The notes below the pieces were generated by a model, which was not told the origin of the DNA, did not search any database, and worked only from the letters and a program-made list of their open reading frames with translations. The translations under genes and the position numbers were made by a program. Positions 60,031-64,000 of a DNA stretch of 64,000 bases are shown in pieces; the first letter of the stretch is position 1; each line of letters begins with the position of its first letter. Source of the DNA: an uncultured Bacteroidales bacterium (lineage in GTDB: Bacteria > Bacteroidota > Bacteroidia > Bacteroidales > UBA932); contig ONRD01000018.1 in the NCBI GenBank assembly GCA_900320185.1, positions 1 through 64,000 of the forward strand. The letters run 5' to 3'.

Positions 60031-60201
60031 CTATGCTAGTTTCTTCGCTACCTCCATCAGAATGGCTGAGACAATCGAAACAGCCAGGGCGATGTACTTC
60101 CTCTTTTTGCTTTTCGCCTCATCGCTTCCGCCTTCGGTCAAAGCAAATATAAAGAAAATGAAAGCTACTGCCTGAGCAATAAGCGGGATGGATAATACCA
60201 T
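60031..60201 (-). CDS. Small membrane protein or gene remnant
   Basis: A 56-residue frame: MVLSIPLIAQAVAFIFFIFALTEGG type hydrophobic helix, a Lys-rich loop (SDEAKSKKRKY), and a second hydrophobic helix (ALAVSIVSAILMEVAKKLA). The same frame stays open for 20 more codons upstream (through EEIHNANASAAEDLSG) without a start codon and abuts the truncated Bro-N gene, so this may be the 3' end of a larger lost gene as much as a real small one. Two membrane helices are clear; no function is known. Confidence 0.45.
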   Translation of the reverse strand: MVLSIPLIAQAVAFIFFIFALTEGGSDEAKSKKRKYIALAVSIVSAILMEVAKKLA

Positions 60202-60235
60202 CCCTGACAGATCCTCGGCAGCTGAGGCGTTAGCG

Positions 60236-60430
60236 TTATGGATTTCTTCGAGAGTCGGAATCTTTCTTCAAACGTTCTTTTAACTTACGCCAGTATGCTC
60301 CAGGATCCAGGCTTTCAGTGAGGACAGCAACGACATCGACAATGGAGCAATACCACTTCTCACTAATATCATCCCAGACTGTTCTGACTTTCTTCTCTTC
60401 GAAGAGTTGTATCGCTTGTTTCTTTGTCAT
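60236..60430 (-). pseudogene. Truncated Bro-N/antirepressor (DinD-like) gene
   Basis: 64 residues. The N-terminus MTKKQAIQLFEEKKVRTVWDD, WYCSIVDVVAVLTESLDPGAYWRKLKERLKK is the start of the Bro-N domain of DinD-like/antirepressor proteins, which normally run to about 280 residues. Homology stops after RLKK, followed by seven unrelated residues and a stop, directly where a membrane-helix frame begins. This is best read as a remnant cut by a deletion. It retains a promoter-bearing palindrome 21 bases upstream, so it may still be expressed. Confidence 0.7.
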
Positions 60431-60450
60431 AAGTAACATCCATTTCCATC

Positions 60451-60476
60451 ACGTTCAAATGTATACATTTGAACGT
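60451..60476. promoter_or_regulatory. 26-bp perfect palindrome with two opposed -7 boxes
   Basis: The half-site ACGTTCAAATGTA is followed by its exact complement TACATTTGAACGT with no spacer. Each half holds a TAnnTTTG box (TACATTTG): 60464-60471 on the plus strand and 60456-60463 on the minus. The minus-strand box would start a transcript just ahead of the Bro-N remnant. A dimeric repressor bound here would block both directions. Confidence 0.7.
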
Positions 60477-60568
60477 TCTTTAAATTGCAGACCCTACTCC
60501 AGACACACTGGATGGAACGCTACCTCGGATTGAGCATAAAAACGCATTACTGAAACACCACCAGTACA

Positions 60569-60796
60569 TCAATATCTTTTGATAAGTGCGCCCAAAGCAG
60601 TAATCCCCAACAAGACGACATCTATCCCGATCATGCATAGCGAATAGACGATGCCATCTTTCAATGTAGCAGAGGGAGTAAGTAAGATAATAAGCGCCAA
60701 TAGAATAAGCCCAATCAGCAAGGACAACACCCACACTTGTACCAGATCCCGCAAATGCAAGCGATCTTTCATAAAGGCATCTCTCGACCGTGCCAT
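60569..60796 (-). CDS. Small two-helix membrane protein (cassette gene 4)
   Basis: 75 residues: a basic N-terminus (MARSRDAFMKDRLHLRD), two transmembrane helices (about 18-40, VWVLSLLIGLILLALIILL, and about 48-70, GIVYSLCMIGIDVVLLGITAL) and a short C-terminal tail. It begins 2 bases before the preceding cassette gene ends. No known family is recognised. The start at 60796 is the first ATG after that gene's stop; a longer frame overlaps it. Confidence 0.55.
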   Translation of the reverse strand: MARSRDAFMKDRLHLRDLVQVWVLSLLIGLILLALIILLTPSATLKDGIVYSLCMIGIDVVLLGITALGALIKRY

Positions 60797-60798
60797 AA

Positions 60799-61191
60799 TC
60801 AGAAAATCAATTGGATTAGTAAGATAACAATCGCCAGAACCTCCCCGACATAAAGCACCAGTCTCCATTTCATCAGGATCTCGGCATAGGATTCCATGAG
60901 ATGGGAGCCAAAGCTATAAGAAAACAGGCTTGAACTGTTCGCTCGGCCCATCATCGCCATCTCCCAGAAACGAAATAACAAGAAAAACGGGCAATTCCCT
61001 ACAACCCCGCTGTCAATAATCTTCCACGCTTCCCATTTCGCATCAGCACTGCCATGCATCAGCAGCTTTCTCAGGCAGCGTCTTGCTTCCCTTTTATTCT
61101 GGTCAAGGGTATCGTCACCTGTAGCATAACGCTTCGCAGCATGCAACAGATCGTCTTCCATGAGCGGCCAGTCTTCTTTTGTATTACCCAT
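60799..61191 (-). CDS. Small protein with helical repeats and a C-terminal membrane helix (cassette gene 3)
   Basis: 130 residues. The N-terminal half (LMEDDLLHAAKRYATGDDTLDQNKREARRCLRKLLMHGSADAKWEAWKI, shown in parts here) has the spacing of one to two Sel1-like repeats. The C-terminus ends with a hydrophobic helix (RLVLYVGEVLAIVILLIQLIF). It overlaps the preceding gene by 8 bases, as translationally coupled genes do. No family is recognised; Sel1-type repeats usually bind other proteins. Confidence 0.55.
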   Translation of the reverse strand: MGNTKEDWPLMEDDLLHAAKRYATGDDTLDQNKREARRCLRKLLMHGSADAKWEAWKIIDSGVVGNCPFFLLFRFWEMAMMGRANSSSLFSYSFGSHLMESYAEILMKWRLVLYVGEVLAIVILLIQLIF

Positions 61192-62011
61192 TTGTCTCCT
61201 CTGCATCAATAATCCGGTGAGTTTTGTCAATAATTGCCCGGAGTTTGCTAAAGGCCGAATTCACCTTGCCTTCATCAGACTGTTCAGGATTCTCGATAAT
61301 ACGTTTTACTCCCGGAGCAATGATTTCAGCAGTCGCTTGTTCATGACTGATTGCTATGCCTGCAACTTGACCATCACTATAGATGAACTTAATGGCTCGG
61401 CCCCGTTTTTTTATGCGTGAAAGGGCCTGTATCGCTAAATCATTCACATGCAAATCGAAAGAAACCCCCTCGTAAGATAATTCCCCCTTCCTGCTAACAT
61501 TGTCAAAAACACAGGGCAATACCTCCTGGCCAGACTTGGAGTACATACCCATCTTTCGAGTAGCAACGTCCATGACAACAAAGCCGAAATTGGATATCGT
61601 ATTCGGGAAAAAGATCACACTACCCTCTGGGATGAGGATTTCACCGGAAGGAGAAAGCACCCTTGTTGATGTCACGCGATTCCACATATTAATGAGAACG
61701 CAATCATCAGAAGCATAGACAATTGCTGGCGGAGTTCCTTGCTGAGTCATGTCAAATGGCCGGACATTATACTTTTTCGCAATGAGAAATCTGCGGAAAA
61801 GTTGCCTGATATCTTCATTCTTGACATCTGACATGTGTGACCTTAAGATAGCATCTATATCCCAGCCTGCTGTTTCGGCGGTTTCAGTCAAAACTTGAAT
61901 CGCTTCTTCAAGAGACAATGCGTTCTTGTGCCGGGAATAGTATGTCCTGGGCAGAGCTTTAGCCAAGAAGTCTTTCAACTCTTTTTCAGAAAACGACTGT
62001 TGCATGTTCAA
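61184..62011 (-). CDS. WG-repeat-like protein of unknown function (cassette gene 2)
   Basis: 275 residues, no signal peptide. An N-terminal helical region of about 90 residues is followed by a beta-rich part with a WG-repeat-like unit (MGMYSKSGQEVLPCVFDNV) and a basic helix (IQALSRIKKRGRAIKF), then an acidic C-terminal helix. The gene overlaps the preceding small gene by 26 bases and the following one by 8. I recognise no enzyme motif. It is the largest member of the cassette and the best candidate for its effector or scaffold. Confidence 0.6.
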   Translation of the reverse strand: MNMQQSFSEKELKDFLAKALPRTYYSRHKNALSLEEAIQVLTETAETAGWDIDAILRSHMSDVKNEDIRQLFRRFLIAKKYNVRPFDMTQQGTPPAIVYASDDCVLINMWNRVTSTRVLSPSGEILIPEGSVIFFPNTISNFGFVVMDVATRKMGMYSKSGQEVLPCVFDNVSRKGELSYEGVSFDLHVNDLAIQALSRIKKRGRAIKFIYSDGQVAGIAISHEQATAEIIAPGVKRIIENPEQSDEGKVNSAFSKLRAIIDKTHRIIDAEETNG

Positions 62012-62171
62012 TCTTTTTAGCGCTTGGATATCTTAGCTGTACTAACCGGGTAGCCCTTTCCTTGTTGTTCAATAGCCGTGAAGCTTCAAACATATCCATT
62101 TCCTGCTCATAATGGACAGGTATGCCGTCCACGGTAGCGTAGATGCGGCATCTTCGTGTTGTGTTACTCAT
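61986..62171 (-). CDS. Small protein of unknown function (cassette gene 1)
   Basis: 61 residues, MSNTTRRCRIYATVDGIPVHYEQE then a basic second half (RLLNNKERATRLVQLRYPSAKKI). The first half has the alternating pattern of a small beta sheet, the second half looks helical. It overlaps the next gene by 26 bases in a different frame, typical of coupled genes. It could be a DNA-binding or chaperone-like partner; nothing shows which. Confidence 0.5.
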   Translation of the reverse strand: MSNTTRRCRIYATVDGIPVHYEQEMDMFEASRLLNNKERATRLVQLRYPSAKKIEHATVVF

Positions 62172-62351
62172 AACATTTTGATTATTTGTTGTCTATATGA
62201 CATTCTCGAATAAGGACATCTTTACCCTGCCATCACTACGATGAACAGAAACGCGGTAATGAATAATTGCATACATGGCTGTTAGTGTTTAATTGGTCCC
62301 TAAATAGGACAAAAGTGTGGAGCTTTACGTTTATACAGGAAAACCTTAGAG

Positions 62352-62359
62352 CAAATGTA
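62352..62359 (-). promoter_or_regulatory. Bacteroidota -7 promoter box upstream of the four-gene cassette
   Basis: The minus strand reads TACATTTG, matching TAnnTTTG, 181 bases before the first cassette start at 62171. The long leader holds no open frame I can support. Confidence 0.5.
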
Positions 62360-62429
62360 CAACTCTACTCTCGTATTGAGGGAACACAGAATTATGCCGA
62401 CCAGCCAATACAAGTGATGAATGGTGCAC

Positions 62430-62816
62430 TCATCGTTTCGCCCTCCAGATTCGTCCGGGAGCCACTTCATCCAGGACATAAAGACAGGCGTAGCGGATCT
62501 TGTTCCTGTTTTCCTGTTTATAAGCCGCAATCGGGTGAGATGCGATCAGTGGATCCCCCGAGGACTCCTTGCAGAAGAGGGCGACAATGCGGCCCTTCTC
62601 CATCAGATCCCGAAACGGGGCCGGGTCCACACCGAAATCGAAGCGCCAGGCCGACAGCCGGAAAGGAGGAGTGGGTGTCCTCCTATAGGAGAATTCCCTC
62701 CACGACCCACTTTGGAGAAGGTCTTCCACAAGATCCTGACGACCGTGCGTGCGGAGGAGATACCATGCGGACGACTGGTCCGCCCAGAGGTCAAATTCTT
62801 TTCTTTCGCTGTTCAT
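62430..62816 (-). CDS. Protein of unknown function, paired with a WYL regulator
   Basis: 128 residues, no signal peptide or membrane helix. Conserved-looking parts include WADQSSAWYLLRTHGRQDLVEDLL, RLSAWRFDFGVDPAPFRDLMEKGRIVALFCKESSGDP and CLYVLDEVAPGRIWRAKR. I recognise no family. The start at 62816 follows the upstream gene by 7 bases; a longer frame would overlap it. It is likely co-transcribed with the gene at 62824 from the promoter at 63107. Confidence 0.6.
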   Translation of the reverse strand: MNSERKEFDLWADQSSAWYLLRTHGRQDLVEDLLQSGSWREFSYRRTPTPPFRLSAWRFDFGVDPAPFRDLMEKGRIVALFCKESSGDPLIASHPIAAYKQENRNKIRYACLYVLDEVAPGRIWRAKR

Positions 62817-62823
62817 AATGTAT

Positions 62824-63081
62824 TCAAAAATAGCGTGACAAGGATTGATAGAGTTCGGCACATTCTTGATCTGCAAGAGGGCCGTCGAGAAGAGCCGTGA
62901 GTTCCTGCTTTGCCCGTCGGATGTCGCCCCTGCGAAGCAGGCGGCTGACCAACACCCAGGCTCCCGGCATGTACCTGGCATTCGGGGTTTCTTTGAGGAA
63001 AGAGCATATCTCAGGAACGAAAACATCGCTCTCAAGGAGTTGATCCCATCCCGGGAAGGGGGCTTTTTGCATTGACTTCAT
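62824..63081 (-). CDS. Small helical protein of unknown function, divergent from a WYL regulator
   Basis: 85 residues, mostly alpha-helical with a TPR-like spacing (GAWVLVSRLLRRGDIRRAKQELTALLDGPLADQECAELYQSLSRYF, read in parts). No signal peptide. It is the first gene of a two-gene unit whose promoter region it shares with the WYL-type regulator. The likely role is part of whatever that regulator controls. Confidence 0.6.
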   Translation of the reverse strand: MKSMQKAPFPGWDQLLESDVFVPEICSFLKETPNARYMPGAWVLVSRLLRRGDIRRAKQELTALLDGPLADQECAELYQSLSRYF

Positions 63082-63106
63082 CTATGATTGAATTGGTTTC
63101 CGCTTG

Positions 63107-63114
63107 CAAAGGTA
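63107..63114 (-). promoter_or_regulatory. Bacteroidota -7 promoter box for the two unknown genes
   Basis: The minus strand reads TACCTTTG, matching TAnnTTTG, 25 bases upstream of the start at 63081. Confidence 0.65.
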
Positions 63115-63158
63115 TAGCATACTTGCGCAGGATTATTGCACAAGTGATATTATTTCTC

Positions 63159-63166
63159 TATTTTCG
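63159..63166 (+). promoter_or_regulatory. Possible -7 box for the WYL regulator gene
   Basis: TATTTTCG is one base off TAnnTTTG, 17 bases before the start at 63184. Confidence 0.35.
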
Positions 63167-63183
63167 CAGAAACCTTCCATATA

Positions 63184-63978
63184 ATGGCCAAACCGCTCCG
63201 AAGATACATCTGGCTCATCGAGACAGTCAGCCGTGCCGGTTCCATCTCCTATGCGGATATCCGTCGGAAATGGATCCAGTCCCCGGTCAACGACCTCGGA
63301 GAGCGGGACTATCCGAGGCGGACCTTCCTTTCCCATATCGAGGAGATCAAGGAACTGTTCGGCCTATCCATCCTCTGCGACAGGAGGAACGGTTACCGAT
63401 ACTATATCGTCGTGGAGGAGAGCGACCCCCGCCGGGAGGATCTGATCGGCGCGCTGTCTCTCAGCGTCAAACTGCTGGAGAACCAGGATCTGCAGGAAAG
63501 GGTGAAAATTACGTCTTGGAATTTCAACAACCGACATATCCCGCCACTTCTGGAGGCCATCGAGCAGAAACGCTCCGTGGATATCGCCCATGCGCTGGAC
63601 GAAAGCGACTACACGAAGGAGGAATTGGACACGCTTCACATGAATTCCCAATCGGATTCTGTAGTCAGATTACCAGACGAGGAGTTTTTTTCCGAGAGCA
63701 TCTTCCAGATGACTACACGGATCCAACCCTATTTCCTTGAGTTCGTCAACCATACTTGGTTTTTGCTTGCCTATGTCCCCGCGAGGCATCGGATGGAGGT
63801 TTTCAGACTGGTCAGGATCACCGCGCTGGAGGTGATGGAGAATCTCCCATTCGTCAGAAACGACGCCCTCTCTTTCGAGCAGGTCCGTCAGGAGATCCTT
63901 TCCAGGCACAACCCCGGCCGGCGGACTGTCCTGAACGATGCTGACGAATACCATCTATTCAATGAGTTTAACCGATAA
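63184..63978 (+). CDS. WYL-domain transcriptional regulator
   Basis: 264 residues: an N-terminal winged helix (LIETVSRAGSISYADIRRKW, RRTFLSHIEEIKELFGLSILCDRRNGYRYYI) and a WYL-type domain in the C-terminal half (RIQPYFLEFVNHTWFLLAYVPARHRMEVFRLVRITALEV). The signature Trp-Tyr-Leu is replaced by WFLLAY, and the chain is shorter than the usual 310-330 residues because the C-terminal extension is missing. WYL proteins often control phage-defence and stress genes and may sense nucleic-acid ligands. It is divergent from the two unknown genes at 62430 and 62824 and probably represses or activates them. Confidence 0.8.
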   Translation: MAKPLRRYIWLIETVSRAGSISYADIRRKWIQSPVNDLGERDYPRRTFLSHIEEIKELFGLSILCDRRNGYRYYIVVEESDPRREDLIGALSLSVKLLENQDLQERVKITSWNFNNRHIPPLLEAIEQKRSVDIAHALDESDYTKEELDTLHMNSQSDSVVRLPDEEFFSESIFQMTTRIQPYFLEFVNHTWFLLAYVPARHRMEVFRLVRITALEVMENLPFVRNDALSFEQVRQEILSRHNPGRRTVLNDADEYHLFNEFNR

Positions 63979-64000
63979 TAACAATCAAGCAATGGGAGTG

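Noticed and set aside
60236-60430. Intact small regulator gene
   Set aside because: The sequence is the start of a known longer antirepressor family and stops abruptly after RLKK, so it was called a remnant.
62267-62818. 183-codon plus-strand frame opposite the gene at 62430
   Set aside because: The minus-strand gene has better start spacing and lies in an operon with a matching promoter. The plus-strand product is low-complexity and Pro/Arg-rich.
1-64000. CRISPR arrays, tRNA or rRNA genes, insertion sequences
   Set aside because: No regularly spaced repeat-spacer pattern, no cloverleaf with CCA-type ends, and no transposase-like protein was recognised. A dedicated search could still find a divergent tRNA.

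Overview
The window is typical Bacteroidales chromosome. It has SusC/SusD outer-membrane pairs, a RecF-DUF721 pair, a GSCFA-domain protein, and many genes preceded by the Bacteroidota -7 box TAnnTTTG about 20-30 bases before the start codon. GC content is high for the order, except between about 60 and 62.4 kb, which is visibly AT-richer and looks acquired. A high-GC gut lineage such as a Cryptobacteroides-like genome would fit, but placement below the order is a guess. I saw no rRNA, tRNA, CRISPR array or intact mobile element.

Layout. Positions 1-370 hold a repeat-rich, gene-free stretch. A housekeeping block follows at 0.4-10.4 kb: yebC with a TPR membrane protein, recF-DUF721-pdxB, an ABC exporter operon with its own GntR regulator and operator, a small AraC-type protein, and a deoxyhypusine-synthase-like gene divergent from lysA. 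From 26.15 down to 10.5 kb runs one apparent operon on the minus strand: rhaB-rhaA-rhaT, two SusC/SusD pairs and a discoidin-type lipoprotein, closed by a strong bidirectional hairpin. A divergent AraC regulator (26.3 kb) probably controls it. Together these would bind and import a rhamnose-containing glycan and catabolise L-rhamnose as far as rhamnulose 1-phosphate; no aldolase gene is present. At 27.3-32.6 kb lie a 5'-nucleotidase lipoprotein, an outer-membrane protein of unknown family, a GSCFA protein and ffh.

From 32.8 to 42.3 kb is the most unusual locus: four tandem secreted GH71/GH99-like enzymes, each with a CBM9-like C-terminus. The fourth appears to have been joined through a Thr-Pro linker to a carbohydrate-binding-like domain and a DUF5722-like TIM barrel, with an apparent one-base frameshift at the junction. 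A convergent operon (46.0-42.3 kb) encodes an MFS sugar permease, a ROK kinase without the usual zinc cysteines, a GmhA-like sugar-phosphate isomerase and a secreted esterase. Next come dsbD, RNase Y, a strong candidate 6S RNA whose closing helix includes the zapA stop codon, zapA and a ZapB-like coiled-coil gene. On the plus strand follow a CobW GTPase, a large GH28-like secreted enzyme (a second link to pectin or rhamnogalacturonan), a non-coding stretch with a possible multi-stem RNA, an ATP-grasp protein and an MscS channel. A minus-strand set encodes a GDPD-HAD fusion, a lipoprotein and an AlkD-like protein.

The last 4 kb (60-64 kb) is accessory DNA. It holds a truncated Bro-N antirepressor gene behind a 26-bp perfect palindrome that carries two opposed promoter boxes, a compact four-gene cassette of unrecognised small proteins, and a WYL-type regulator divergent from two unrecognised genes. 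The cassette and the WYL unit are the best places in the window to look for an undescribed system, alongside the GH99-like array. All calls rest on reading the sequence and on family knowledge; no database search was run.
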